64,000 nt of DNA from Rhizobium leguminosarum (GTDB lineage: Bacteria > Pseudomonadota > Alphaproteobacteria > Rhizobiales > Rhizobiaceae). Below, piece by piece: positions 1 through 8,431 of the stretch. The stretch is taken from contig NZ_LWBS01000461.1 of assembly GCF_001652265.1 (NCBI RefSeq), positions 141,402 to 205,401 on the forward strand, given 5' to 3'. Under the pieces are notes generated by a model. The model was not told where the DNA came from. It searched no databases and was given only the letters and a program-made list of their open reading frames with translations. The position numbers and the translations under genes are program-made. How positions within the stretch are numbered: position 1 is the first letter of the stretch; the number at the start of each line of letters is the position of its first letter.

Positions 1-1404
1 GTCGTCTCCGACATCCTGAAAGAGACGGATACGACCCGGCACGCAGATGTGCTTTTGCCCTCGCTCGGCTGGGGCGAAAAGGATGGCACCGTCACCAATT
101 CCGAACGGCGCATTTCAAGGCAGCGACCGTTTCTCGACGTCCCCGGCGATGCAAGGGCCGACTGGTGGCAGCTTGCGGAGGTGGGACGCCGCATGGGATT
201 TGCGGCCGCCTTCGATTTTGATGCGCCGGCCGCAATCTTCGACGAACACGCCGCGCTTTCCGCCTTCGAAAATAACGGCAGCCGCGACTTCGACATCGGC
301 GCGCGCGCCGGCATGAGCGGCGGCGCCTATGACGAACTGTCGCCCTTCCAGTGGCCGCAGGCGGCAGGGACAGAAGCAAGCATCACCCGCTTCTTCGCCG
401 AAGGTGGTTTCTTCCACCCCGATCGCAAGGCGCGTTTCGTCGCGGTCAAACCGCCCGCAACCGATCGCACCAATGCGGAGTACCCCTTTACGCTGAATAC
501 CGGGCGCATCCGCGACCAATGGCACACGATGACGCGAACCGGAAAGAGCGCGCGGCTTTCCGCCCATATCGCCGAACCCTTTGCCGAGATCCATCCGCGC
601 GACGCGATCGAGACCGGTATATCAAGTGCGGGCCTCGTCGAGATCGACAGCCCGCACGGCAAGGCAATCGTCAGGGCGCTGGTCACCGATCGCCAGGCGC
701 GCGGCGGCATCTTTGCGCCGATGCACTGGAACGACCAGTTCGCCGCAAGAGCGCGGATCGACGCCGTGGTCGCACCGATAACCGATCCTGTTTCCGGTCA
801 GCCGGCGTCGAAGAACGTTGCCGTCGCCGTCCGGCCGTTCCGCGCCACCCATTACGGTTTCGCCGTCTCTGCCACAAAACCTGCCACACCTGACGCCGCC
901 TATTGGGCGCTGGCAAAAGCCGCCGGCGGCTGGCGGCTGGAGCTTGCCTTCGGCGAAAACGTCGAAGACTGGACGGCCTGGTGCCGCGCGGTTTTCGCCA
1001 TTCCGGCAGAGATCGAACCGCTTGGTTATGCCGACCGGCAATCCGGCGACCTCAGGCTCGCCTTCTTCGATGGCGAGGTCTTGCTTGCCGCGCTGTTTCT
1101 TGCTCGCGAGCCCGTCGCTGTCGCGCGCAACTGGGCGATCTCACAGCTTTCAGCCTCGCATGGCGACCTCAGGAAACGCTTTGCGCTCGTTGCGGGTCGT
1201 CCCGGTGCCGGTAGGCCGGATCCGGGCGCCACCGTCTGCTCTTGCTTCAGTGTCGGGGTCAACCAGATCGCCGCTGCCGTGCGCGGCGGATGTCACAGCG
1301 TCGAGGCGGTCGGCAAGGAAACCAGTGCTGGAACCAATTGCGGCTCCTGCCGCAGCGAAATCGGCAGCATCATCGATCGCTGTCTTGCCGCAGCCGCGGA
1401 GTGA
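1..1404 (+). CDS. nasA: assimilatory nitrate reductase, C-terminal part (5' end outside window)
   Basis: The reading frame is open from base 1, so about 467 C-terminal residues of a molybdopterin oxidoreductase are present. The N-terminal Fe-S and Mo-bis-MGD parts lie upstream of the window. Visible pieces are the typical HADVLLPS..GEKDGTVTNSERRIS stretch, the NTGRIRDQWHTMTRTGK start of the molydop-binding domain, and a C-terminal BFD-like [2Fe-2S] domain with the motif VCSCFSVG followed by TNCGSC. That C-terminal domain is typical of NAD(P)H- or ferredoxin-linked assimilatory enzymes (NasA/NarB group). The protein is cytoplasmic and reduces nitrate to nitrite. The gene converges with the HAD gene. 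I am confident of the family; the symbol follows from the extra [2Fe-2S] domain. Confidence 0.9.
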   Translation, partial: VVSDILKETDTTRHADVLLPSLGWGEKDGTVTNSERRISRQRPFLDVPGDARADWWQLAEVGRRMGFAAAFDFDAPAAIFDEHAALSAFENNGSRDFDIGARAGMSGGAYDELSPFQWPQAAGTEASITRFFAEGGFFHPDRKARFVAVKPPATDRTNAEYPFTLNTGRIRDQWHTMTRTGKSARLSAHIAEPFAEIHPRDAIETGISSAGLVEIDSPHGKAIVRALVTDRQARGGIFAPMHWNDQFAARARIDAVVAPITDPVSGQPASKNVAVAVRPFRATHYGFAVSATKPATPDAAYWALAKAAGGWRLELAFGENVEDWTAWCRAVFAIPAEIEPLGYADRQSGDLRLAFFDGEVLLAALFLAREPVAVARNWAISQLSASHGDLRKRFALVAGRPGAGRPDPGATVCSCFSVGVNQIAAAVRGGCHSVEAVGKETSAGTNCGSCRSEIGSIIDRCLAAAAE

Positions 1405-1441
1405 ACTGCGCAGAAGCAAGCAGGACGCAGCCGGAGCACCG

Positions 1442-2119
1442 TCAGGCCGCGTTCGGGACGATCAGCATCCGGTGATCGGAAGAGATGCGGACCGAGATCT
1501 CGTCATAGGATGAAAGGGTCGGGTGCGGCGTCTCCATCTTTTGGTGATGTGTTGCCGTGATGACCATGACATCGGCACCCGCCGCCTCGCCGGCGGTAAT
1601 GCCGGCTGCGACATCCTCGAACACCAGGCAATCCTGCGTGCTGACGCCGAGGCGCTCGGCGCCCAGAATATAACATTGCGGGTCGGGTTTTCCGACCTTT
1701 ACGTCCTCCGCCGTCACCATGAATCTCGGCACCGGCAGGCCTGCCGCCTCCAGCCGTCGGTGAGCAAGGCGCAACGGCGAGGAGGTGACGATCGCCCAGC
1801 GATCCGGGGGCAGCGAGCTCAGAAAGGTCGCGGCGCCGGGAATGGCCACGACGTCGCTGACATCGGCGATCTCGGCCTCGGTCACCAGCTTCGATTCATG
1901 TTCGGGATCGACTCCAGGCAGGTTCAGCCGGGTGATCGTGTCAATGCCGCGCGATCCATGCATCTTCGGTAAAAAGGTGGCGACATCGAGCCCCTGACGC
2001 CTCGCCCAGTCGCTCCATACACGCTCGGCCGCACGGATCGAATTGAGGATGGTGCCGTCCATATCGAACAGGAAGGCGGCATAGGGCTTCTCGAAGCCAC
2101 GGGGCATCGGCATAGACAA
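1442..2119 (-). CDS. HAD-superfamily phosphatase (beta-phosphoglucomutase/phosphatase-like)
   Basis: A protein of 225 residues with all HAD motifs: FDMDGT (motif I, nucleophile Asp near residue 19), VTSS (motif II), VGKPDPQCY (motif III Lys) and VFEDVAAGI (motif IV acidic pair). The helical cap insertion between motifs I and II is the type seen in phosphoglycolate phosphatases and sugar-phosphate phosphatases. The substrate cannot be read from sequence. A TTG start at 2119 has an AAGGA about 8 bases upstream; an in-frame ATG at 2113 is the alternative. It stands alone, convergent with nasA. Confidence 0.85.
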   Translation of the reverse strand: MSMPMPRGFEKPYAAFLFDMDGTILNSIRAAERVWSDWARRQGLDVATFLPKMHGSRGIDTITRLNLPGVDPEHESKLVTEAEIADVSDVVAIPGAATFLSSLPPDRWAIVTSSPLRLAHRRLEAAGLPVPRFMVTAEDVKVGKPDPQCYILGAERLGVSTQDCLVFEDVAAGITAGEAAGADVMVITATHHQKMETPHPTLSSYDEISVRISSDHRMLIVPNAA

Positions 2120-2238
2120 AGGCTGAATCCTTCAGGGAAAGAGTCGGACGGTGGTCGCTATCGCGATGAAACGGCAAATTATTGGGTTTTGCAAGCTTTC
2201 GGGAGGATGGCAGTGACGCCTCCAAACCGCCTTCACCA

Positions 2239-2340
2239 GCATCGGCCCGAAAATCGGGATCGATTTTCGGCAAGCACGATGCGAGGATTGAAAGAGTTAG
2301 AGCGTCCTTTGTGCGTCCGAAAGGACGCACGGCGCTCTAA
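2239..2340. repeat. RIME-type composite palindromic repeat
   Basis: Two nested palindromes lie side by side. The first (2239-2282) has outer arms GCATCG/CGATGC and inner arms CCGAAAATCG-GGAT-CGATTTTCGG. The second (2297-2340) has outer arms TTAGAGCG/CGCTCTAA and inner arms GTGCGTCC-GAAA-GGACGCAC. The same two modules occur in reverse order at 60088-60197, and a divergent copy of the second at 58491-58532. This is the architecture of Rhizobium intergenic mosaic elements. The right edge runs into the stop codon of the neighbouring minus-strand gene. Confidence 0.75.
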
Positions 2341-2654
2341 AAAGCCGCAGTACCGGAGGTGACGTTCAAGACGCAGGAAAGCCGGAGGCCGATCGGGTCG
2401 TTGCACAGGTCATCGGCACTATCGGCGAGTTCCAGTGCGGCCGAAGCATCGGCGCGCACGTGGGCCTGCGTAGCCGGATCGACGCGCATCGGAGCCGCGG
2501 TCCAGAGCGAGGGACGGCTGACGTCGATCGCTGAAATTATAGGCTTGTCATTCCTGACGGCGTAGGAGGCGACCGCAATGCCACTCATCGTCAAGGTGAG
2601 TGCAAGTACGATCTGGAGACCGAGATCTGCGGCTTCGCGAACGGAGATGAACAT
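2337..2654 (-). CDS. small membrane-anchored hypothetical protein (shares a motif with the BA14K protein at 57.7 kb)
   Basis: A protein of 105 residues with one N-terminal hydrophobic segment (about residues 10-33), followed by a short periplasmic tail. The stretch SLWTAAPMRVDPATQ is closely similar to DLWTTTPVKVDPRQQ in the protein encoded at 57700-58281, which also follows a hydrophobic N-terminus. The two look like members of one rhizobial small envelope family. The stop codon TAG is part of the arm of a RIME repeat, so the native C-terminus may have been longer. No function can be assigned. Confidence 0.65.
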   Translation of the reverse strand: MFISVREAADLGLQIVLALTLTMSGIAVASYAVRNDKPIISAIDVSRPSLWTAAPMRVDPATQAHVRADASAALELADSADDLCNDPIGLRLSCVLNVTSGTAAF

Positions 2655-2866
2655 AGCGGCCTCATGCCACGGTTTTTTAGTATCTTCGCATGCAAGTAAG
2701 ACATGCGCTGGCGCCGATCCAGCGACATCGCCCGTTAAGGTTTACGCATAACCATGCTGGGATGCCGCGAGGCTTGAATGCAGGTTTTCGGTAAATTTCG
2801 GAACAATGATTCCATCAGGCAGTTACCCCTGGGTCATCCAAGATGAAAATCCAAGGAGGATATCCC

Positions 2867-3193
2867 ATGTCTAAGTCCCTTATCGCCGCTTCGCTGCTTG
2901 CGATCGGCATGGCGTCGTCAGCCTTTGCCCAGTCGAACCCCGATCCAATCGGGCCGACGAATGGCGGCTCGACTGATCCGAGTTCGGGTACCTATTCATC
3001 CGACTACACCAACGATGACAACGGTTTTCGTCCGGTACCTGGCTCGCCGGTCGATCCAACGACGACACAGAGCATCGGACGACCGCAGACGATGGAATGC
3101 CCCGGCATGCCGCAACAGATGTCCGGCGTCGACACGCGCGGCGGCGAGAGCGGCGCATCGATCAGCGAAGCCTGCCGCGAATACGACAACTAA
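2867..3193 (+). CDS. small secreted hypothetical protein
   Basis: The start at 2867 is chosen because AAGGAGGA lies about 8 bases upstream; an in-frame ATG at 2843 lies before this site. The 108-residue product starts with a clean Sec signal peptide (SLIAASLLAIGMASSAFA, cleavage after AFA). The mature part is rich in Gly, Pro, Ser, Thr and Asp and carries two Cys (ECPGMP and EACREYDN) that could form a disulfide. It resembles the many small Pro/Ser-rich exported proteins of Rhizobiales. A strong terminator follows directly, so it is probably monocistronic. Confidence 0.7.
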   Translation: MSKSLIAASLLAIGMASSAFAQSNPDPIGPTNGGSTDPSSGTYSSDYTNDDNGFRPVPGSPVDPTTTQSIGRPQTMECPGMPQQMSGVDTRGGESGASISEACREYDN

Positions 3194-3214
3194 GCGACAG
3201 ACTGCCGCTCTCAG

Positions 3215-3244
3215 AAAAGGCCGGTTCACGCCGGCCTTTTTCAT
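3215..3244 (+). terminator. rho-independent terminator after the small secreted protein gene
   Basis: AAAAGGCCGG-TTCACG-CCGGCCTTTT forms a 10-bp perfect stem with a 6-base loop and ends in a T run, 21 bases after the stop codon. The A-run/T-run symmetry allows action in both directions. Confidence 0.85.
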
Positions 3245-3272
3245 GTCGCCGACACCCGCCGGATGAAACTCT

Positions 3273-3300
3273 TGATCCGGGCGGTCCGTACATCCGTAGC
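3273..3300 (+). promoter_or_regulatory. candidate ECF11 (RpoE/ChrR-type) promoter upstream of cfa
   Basis: TGATCC at 3273-3278 and CGTAGC at 3295-3300 are separated by 16 bases. The same TGATCC-N16-CGTA arrangement precedes the chrR-like gene on the other strand (6445-6472). It matches what is known of promoters read by sigma-E of the RpoE-ChrR singlet-oxygen system. It lies just behind the terminator of the upstream gene and would give a leader of about 250 bases before cfa. The remaining bases 3301-3554 hold no convincing gene. Confidence 0.5.
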
Positions 3301-3554
3301 GGGTTGAAAAGAACACAGGCGGGAACGGCTTCATTGGCAAAGGGCGCGGCAAAACCGGTCATCCTCTGGCTGAAGGGTGCGCGCTACCTCAGGCGTCCGG
3401 CGCCTCCACCTGAAGTCAGCGTCCGGCAACCCCGCCCGCTTGCGGACGCGGCGGAATGACATTAGCCTTCAATACAATGGCCGGGGCCGGTCGAGCGCAT
3501 CGTCACGGATGTATCGCCGTCCCTAACCGGCAAGAAAACGCTGGAGGAGGAGAG

Positions 3555-4814
3555 ATGAGCAAGGCGCAGGACTGGAATCTGCTGGCCCGTGACGCGGTGA
3601 CGCTGACGGGGGAAAACATATCCCGTCTGGTGAAGGGTCTGCCCTTCAAGGCGAAGCTGGCGCTGCGCGGGCTTCTGCGCATGCAGCACGGTTCGCTTGC
3701 CGTCACCCTCCCCGACGGCCGCAGGCTGCTGATGGAGGGCAAGCAGCCCGGGCCGAAGGCGGCGCTCAGCCTCAACAACTGGAACCTTGCCTATCGGGCG
3801 CTGACGAGCGGCACGATCGGGGTCGCCGAGACCTATATGGACGGCGATTGGGACAGCCCCGACATCACCGCCTTTCTCGAACTCTTCCTCGTCAATGGCG
3901 AGGCCGCGCACGGCTATGCACACGGCAGGGGCGGCGTCGGCCGCCTCTTCGAGCGCGTCCGCCATTGGATGAACGCCAATACCAAAACGGGCTCGAAGCG
4001 CAACATTTCCGCCCATTACGATCTCGGCAATGATTTCTACAGGGAATGGCTCGATCCGAGCATGACCTATTCCTCGGCGCTCTATTCCACAGGCGCCAAC
4101 GATCTGCAATCGGCCCAGGATGCCAAATACCGGGCGCTCGCCGAGGCAACCGGCATCGGGCCCGGCGATCACGTGCTGGAGATCGGCTGCGGCTGGGGCG
4201 GTTTTGCCGAATTTGCCGCAAGCGAGCTGAACTGCAAGGTGACGGGGCTGACGATCAGCCGCGAGCAGCTCGCCTTTGCCGAGGAGCGTATCCGCAAGGC
4301 CGGCCTCGACGACCGCGTGGAATTCCGCTTCCAGGATTACCGCGATGAAGCAGGGCTCTACGACCGGATCGTCTCGATCGAGATGTTCGAAGCGGTCGGC
4401 GAGAAATACTGGCCGTCCTATTTCTCCAAGCTCCGGCAATGTCTGAAGCCGGGCGGCAAGGCTGGCCTGCAGATCATCACCATCCGGCCGGAATCCTTCG
4501 ACCAGTATCGCAGCAACCCCGACTTCATCCAGAAATATGTCTTTCCCGGCGGCATGCTGCCGACGCGCAACCATCTGGCCGAACTCGCCGGCAAGGTCGA
4601 TCTGTCGCTGGTCAAGGATTACGGCTTCGGGCTTGATTACGCGCGGACGCTTGCCGAATGGCGCGAGCGTTTCTGGTCGGTCTGGGAACGCATCCGCCCG
4701 ATGGGCTTCGACGAGCGTTTCAAGCGGCTCTGGGAATTCTATCTGTTCTATTGCGAGGCCGGCTTCCGTGCCCGCAATATCGACGTGCGCCAGGTCGTAT
4801 TCTCGCGCCGTTGA
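3555..4814 (+). CDS. cfa: cyclopropane-fatty-acyl-phospholipid synthase
   Basis: A SAM-dependent methyltransferase of 419 residues that adds a methylene bridge to unsaturated acyl chains of membrane phospholipids. The N-terminal lipid-binding region is followed by NISAHYDLGNDFYREWLD (family signature), the SAM site VLEIGCGWGGFAEFAA, and the motif SIEMFEAVGEKYW with the active-site region. The C-terminus ends in the family's helical part. The start at 3555 follows GGAGGAGGAGAG. The gene is convergent with the SDR gene, and the two stop codons abut (4812-4814 and 4815-4817). A TGATCC/CGTA promoter-like site upstream links it to the chrR-like gene. Confidence 0.92.
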   Translation: MSKAQDWNLLARDAVTLTGENISRLVKGLPFKAKLALRGLLRMQHGSLAVTLPDGRRLLMEGKQPGPKAALSLNNWNLAYRALTSGTIGVAETYMDGDWDSPDITAFLELFLVNGEAAHGYAHGRGGVGRLFERVRHWMNANTKTGSKRNISAHYDLGNDFYREWLDPSMTYSSALYSTGANDLQSAQDAKYRALAEATGIGPGDHVLEIGCGWGGFAEFAASELNCKVTGLTISREQLAFAEERIRKAGLDDRVEFRFQDYRDEAGLYDRIVSIEMFEAVGEKYWPSYFSKLRQCLKPGGKAGLQIITIRPESFDQYRSNPDFIQKYVFPGGMLPTRNHLAELAGKVDLSLVKDYGFGLDYARTLAEWRERFWSVWERIRPMGFDERFKRLWEFYLFYCEAGFRARNIDVRQVVFSRR

Positions 4815-5648
4815 TCATTCCGCCGCATGCGGTGTCACCGGATGGCGACCCGCCAATGACGGCCGCTCCCGCCAGCCGGTCACGCGGTTCACCAGCGTGA
4901 AATAAGCGCCATATGGGAGCAGCCGCGCGAGCTTCAGTATGGTAGTGAAGCGCTTCGGGAACGTGATCTCGAAGGCCTGCGATTTCAACCCGGCGGCAAT
5001 CTCCCGCGCGGCCTCCTCGACCGATACCAGAGCCGGCATCGGAAAGGCATTCTTCCTCGTCGCCGGCGTGTCGACGAAGCCCGGGCTGACGAGCTGGATG
5101 CGGATGCCCATCTTGTCGAGATCGAATTTCAGGCTTTCGGCCATATTGATCAGCGCCGCCTTGGTGGCGCCATAGGCAGCCCCCGTCGGCAAGCCGCCAT
5201 AGCCGGTGACGGAGGAAACGATGGCGATCTGTCCCTGCCCCTTCGCCTTCATATGGCGGATCGCCGGCAGCAGGCAGTTGACGACGCCGGAGAGGTTGAC
5301 GGCAAAACTCTTCTCGAAATCGGCGCGGTTCAGATCCTCGGCATGAACAGGCAGGTAGACGCCGGCATTGAGGATCGCCATGGCGAGCGTGCCGTGCTCA
5401 TATTCGATCGAGGCCATGGCATGCTCCATGTCCTCGGCGTCGGTGACGTCGCCGTCGAGCACAATGATACTGCCCGAAAGGTCATTGGCCTCGGCTTGCA
5501 GTTCGACCAGCTTTTCGTGGCTTCTGGCGGTGACGGCGACCTTGTATCCTTCGCCGGCGAGCTTTAACGCAAGCGCCCGGCCGATGCCTGAACTTGCGCC
5601 CGAAATCCAGACGATTCCATGTTCGGGATGGGCAATGAAATCACGCAT
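4815..5648 (-). CDS. short-chain dehydrogenase/reductase
   Basis: A classical SDR of 277 residues with the cofactor motif GASSGIGRAL (about residues 17-26), an LNAGVY loop, the catalytic Ser in IVSSVTG and the YGATK Tyr-Lys pair. A C-terminal tail of about 30 residues extends beyond the core. Genes of this type sit beside cfa in the RpoE regulon of Rhodobacter sphaeroides, where they have been linked to membrane lipid modification under singlet oxygen; the same role here is inference from context. It lies about 100 bases downstream of the chrR-like gene and has no TGATCC-N16-CGTA site of its own, so the two are probably co-transcribed. Confidence 0.85.
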   Translation of the reverse strand: MRDFIAHPEHGIVWISGASSGIGRALALKLAGEGYKVAVTARSHEKLVELQAEANDLSGSIIVLDGDVTDAEDMEHAMASIEYEHGTLAMAILNAGVYLPVHAEDLNRADFEKSFAVNLSGVVNCLLPAIRHMKAKGQGQIAIVSSVTGYGGLPTGAAYGATKAALINMAESLKFDLDKMGIRIQLVSPGFVDTPATRKNAFPMPALVSVEEAAREIAAGLKSQAFEITFPKRFTTILKLARLLPYGAYFTLVNRVTGWRERPSLAGRHPVTPHAAE

Positions 5649-5746
5649 GACATGTTCCTCCGGGCTGCCTGATCAATGCGAAAACAGGTCCGGAAGTTCC
5701 TCAACCCCTCCGGATTTACGGCTCTATCACACCATTGTGGCTGCTT

Positions 5747-6406
5747 TCAGCCGATCAGGTCGCCGATCATCTGACGAAAGGATCCGGTGAGCTTGACCGG
5801 TCCGTCCGATACGGCAAAGGCGATGCACGGCCCGTCCTTTTCGGCAATCGGCCGGTGGTCGACCGTCTCGTCGGCGATGGAGATGTCGCCGGGACCGAAA
5901 TGACCGCGTTCATCGTTGAAGGCGCCGTCCAGAATGAGGATCAGTTCCATGCCTTTGTGGGTGTGCGCCGGCAAGGCGCGACCCGGCCGGATCCACATCA
6001 GGCTGACCTCGCAGCCGTCCATGTCGAGCGAATATTCCCTGAAGCCCGGCAACCGCTTGCGCCAAGGCACGTTCTCAGCCTCGAAGCCCAAGAGATCGCG
6101 CAACGCTTGTGGAAACAGCGCATTTTCCGGCCGCGCGGCCGTCTGTGGCGCCGGGACGGGAGACGTAGAGGAAAAGATCGCCGCGAGCCGCCCGTCGCGA
6201 TCGGCAATGGCAACTTCAGGCGCGCTTTCCAAAGCCTCCCCGGCCAGCAGCTCGAGGCTGTTCACCAGGCTGCGATTGTCCGGTTTCATTTCCAGATGAG
6301 ACTGTACCAGCACACGCGCCGGCTCGGGCAAGGAGCCGGCAACATAATGCGCCATCAATGCATCAATCGTGTCGATCTGCTCGTGAACCATGTCGGTTTC
6401 GGTCAC
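5747..6406 (-). CDS. ChrR-like cupin anti-sigma factor with degenerate zinc site
   Basis: A protein of 219 residues with the two-domain layout of ChrR. The N-terminal anti-sigma domain has MAHYVAGSLPEPARVLVQSHL; the C-terminal cupin has PAHTHKGMELIL and a later VDHRP. In ChrR proteins the N-terminal zinc site ends HLxxCPxC. Here the sequence is HLEMKPDNR, so both Cys are replaced (Lys41 and Asn44). The cupin ligands (HxH, Glu, His) are all present. No sigma factor gene is adjacent, although rpoE and chrR are normally an operon. The start is a GTG at 6406; an ATG at 6391 is possible. Its present role as an anti-sigma factor is uncertain. Confidence 0.75.
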   Translation of the reverse strand: MTETDMVHEQIDTIDALMAHYVAGSLPEPARVLVQSHLEMKPDNRSLVNSLELLAGEALESAPEVAIADRDGRLAAIFSSTSPVPAPQTAARPENALFPQALRDLLGFEAENVPWRKRLPGFREYSLDMDGCEVSLMWIRPGRALPAHTHKGMELILILDGAFNDERGHFGPGDISIADETVDHRPIAEKDGPCIAFAVSDGPVKLTGSFRQMIGDLIG

Positions 6407-6444
6407 GCCCTGTTGCCGCGCTCCGTTTTCGCTTTGTCGTCATC

Positions 6445-6472
6445 CGTACGGGGAAAGTCAATCTTCGGATCA
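6445..6472 (-). promoter_or_regulatory. candidate ECF11 promoter upstream of the chrR-like gene
   Basis: Read on the minus strand, TGATCC (6472-6467) is followed after 16 bases by CGTACG (6450-6445). This is the same motif and spacing as in front of cfa. The -10-like box lies 39 bases before the GTG start, a normal distance for a short leader. Confidence 0.5.
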
Positions 6473-6631
6473 CCCCTCACACGGCGGGATTGCGGGCCGT
6501 GCGTCATTTTGGGGGAGGAAAGCAAATTTTATCGTGTCCGCCAGAGGCGTGGAATAGCATTTCTTGCCAACTCAGCCTTGTGAAGGGAAAAGACCGTTCC
6601 TAAAGTAAGAGTTCGAATAGAGGCAGATTCC

Positions 6632-7669
6632 ATGACCTTCCACCCCTCCGTCCTCGAAGCCATCGGCAACACGCCCCTGATCAAACTCAAGGGCGCCTCA
6701 GAGATGACCGGCTGCACCATTCTCGGCAAGGCGGAGTTCCTGAACCCCGGCCAGTCGGTAAAGGATCGCGCCGCGCTCTACATCATCCGCGACGCAGAGC
6801 GGAAGGGATTTCTTCGTCCGGGCGGCGTCATCGTTGAGGGTACGGCCGGCAATACCGGCATCGGGCTGACGCTGGTCGCCAAGGCGCTCGGTTACCGCAC
6901 CGTCATCGTCATCCCGGAAACGCAGAGCCAGGAAAAGAAAGACGCCCTGAAGCTGCTCGGCGCCGAACTCGTCGAAGTGCCCGCCGTTCCCTACAAGAAC
7001 CCGAACAACTACGTGAAGGTATCCGGGAGGCTTGCAGAGCAGCTGGCAAAGACCGAGCCGAACGGGGCAATCTGGGCAAACCAGTTCGACAACATTGCCA
7101 ACCGTCAGGCGCATGTCGAAACGACCGCCAGGGAAATCTGGAAAGACACCAACGGCAAGGTCGACGGCTTCATCTGCTCCGTCGGCTCCGGCGGCACGCT
7201 GGCAGGCGTGGCTGCCGGCCTCAAGGCTTTCAAGGCAGACGTCAAAATCGGCATCGCCGATCCCGACGGCGCCGCACTCTATGAGTTCTACCAGAACGGC
7301 GCGCTGAAATCCGAGGGATCCTCGATCACCGAGGGCATCGGCCAAGGCCGCATCACCGCCAATCTCGAGGGTTTCACGCCTGACTATGCCTATCGGATCC
7401 CGGATGCCGAAGCGCTTCCCTATCTCTTCGACCTCGTCGAGAACGAGGGCCTCTGCCTCGGCGGCTCGACAGCGATCAACATTGCCGGCGCGGTCAATCT
7501 CGCCCGGGATCTCGGACCTGGTCACACGGTGGTGACGATCCTCTGCGATTACGGCAACCGCTATCAGTCAAAACTCTTCAACCCGGATTTCCTGACGTCG
7601 AAGGGACTGCCCGTTCCGGGCTGGATGGCCAAGTCGCCCGATATCCACGTTCCCTACGAGCCCGTGTGA
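6632..7669 (+). CDS. cysK: cysteine synthase A (O-acetylserine sulfhydrylase)
   Basis: A fold-type II PLP enzyme of 345 residues. It shows the substrate loop IGNTPLIKL, the PLP lysine in NPGQSVKDRAA (Lys44), the phosphate-binding loop EGTAGNTGIGL and the C-terminal GGSTA motif. It makes cysteine from O-acetylserine and sulfide in the cytoplasm. It is somewhat longer than typical CysK (about 310-325), through its C-terminus. It heads a tight run with alaX (6 bases), sseA (18 bases) and a GNAT gene (5 bases), which suggests a cysteine/sulfur-linked operon. Confidence 0.88.
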   Translation: MTFHPSVLEAIGNTPLIKLKGASEMTGCTILGKAEFLNPGQSVKDRAALYIIRDAERKGFLRPGGVIVEGTAGNTGIGLTLVAKALGYRTVIVIPETQSQEKKDALKLLGAELVEVPAVPYKNPNNYVKVSGRLAEQLAKTEPNGAIWANQFDNIANRQAHVETTAREIWKDTNGKVDGFICSVGSGGTLAGVAAGLKAFKADVKIGIADPDGAALYEFYQNGALKSEGSSITEGIGQGRITANLEGFTPDYAYRIPDAEALPYLFDLVENEGLCLGGSTAINIAGAVNLARDLGPGHTVVTILCDYGNRYQSKLFNPDFLTSKGLPVPGWMAKSPDIHVPYEPV

Positions 7670-7675
7670 GACCCC

Positions 7676-8413
7676 ATGCCCGTCAATGCCCTCTACCGCG
7701 ACGACTTCTATCTCTCGACGTGCGAGGCGATCGTCACCGCCGTTCACGAAGACGGGGGCATCGAACTGGACCAGACCTGCTTCTACGCGACATCAGGTGG
7801 CCAACCTGGTGACACCGGCCTGTTCGAACGCGCCGACGGCAGCAAGATCGCGCTCGGCCAGACGAAGCATGGTCCAAGCAAAGATGTCATCATCCATGTG
7901 CCACTCGAAAACGAGCCACGGCCTGTGGTCGGCGAGACGCTGGTGCTGCACGTCGACTGGCCGCGCCGCTACAGGCTGATGCGCATGCACACGGCCTGCC
8001 ACCTGCTTTCCGTCGTCTGCTCCTATCCGATCACCGGGGCTGCCGTCGGCGAGGAGGAAAGCCGCGTCGACTTCGACATGATCGAGACGATCGACAAGGA
8101 CGCGGTGACGGCCAAGCTGATGGAACTGGTCGAGCAGAACCATCCGGTCACTCTGCAATGGATCACCGACGAGGAGCTTGTGGCCAATCCCGACATCGTC
8201 AAATCGAAGAACGTGCGCCCGCCGATGGGTCTTGGGCGCGTCAGCCTCGTCTGCATCGGCGAGAACTCCTCGATTGACAGCCAACCCTGCGGCGGCACAC
8301 ATGTTTCCGAGACTCAGGAAGTCGGCCAGATCCATATCGCCAAAATCGAGAAGAAGGGCAAAGAGAACCGGCGCTTCCGCATCCGCTTCGGCACGCCCGG
8401 CGACGAAGCCTGA
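7676..8413 (+). CDS. alanyl-tRNA editing protein (AlaX type)
   Basis: A free-standing homologue of the AlaRS editing domain, 245 residues, which hydrolyses Ser- (or Gly-) mischarged tRNA-Ala. Zinc ligands are visible in MRMHTACHLL (HxxxH) and SQPCGGTHV (CxxxH). The TSGGQPGDTG motif near residue 40 is the family hallmark. It lacks the catalytic domain of AlaRS, as expected for AlaX. Its place directly behind cysK suggests a link to serine/cysteine metabolism, where mis-acylation risk is high; that link is inference. Confidence 0.85.
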   Translation: MPVNALYRDDFYLSTCEAIVTAVHEDGGIELDQTCFYATSGGQPGDTGLFERADGSKIALGQTKHGPSKDVIIHVPLENEPRPVVGETLVLHVDWPRRYRLMRMHTACHLLSVVCSYPITGAAVGEEESRVDFDMIETIDKDAVTAKLMELVEQNHPVTLQWITDEELVANPDIVKSKNVRPPMGLGRVSLVCIGENSSIDSQPCGGTHVSETQEVGQIHIAKIEKKGKENRRFRIRFGTPGDEA

Positions 8414-8431
8414 CCATCAAGGGAGACCATC

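Noticed and set aside
3303..3459. Possible small gene starting TTG just after the cfa promoter-like site
   Set aside because: It would be leaderless, has a weak start and no recognisable content; the composition is only mildly coding-like.
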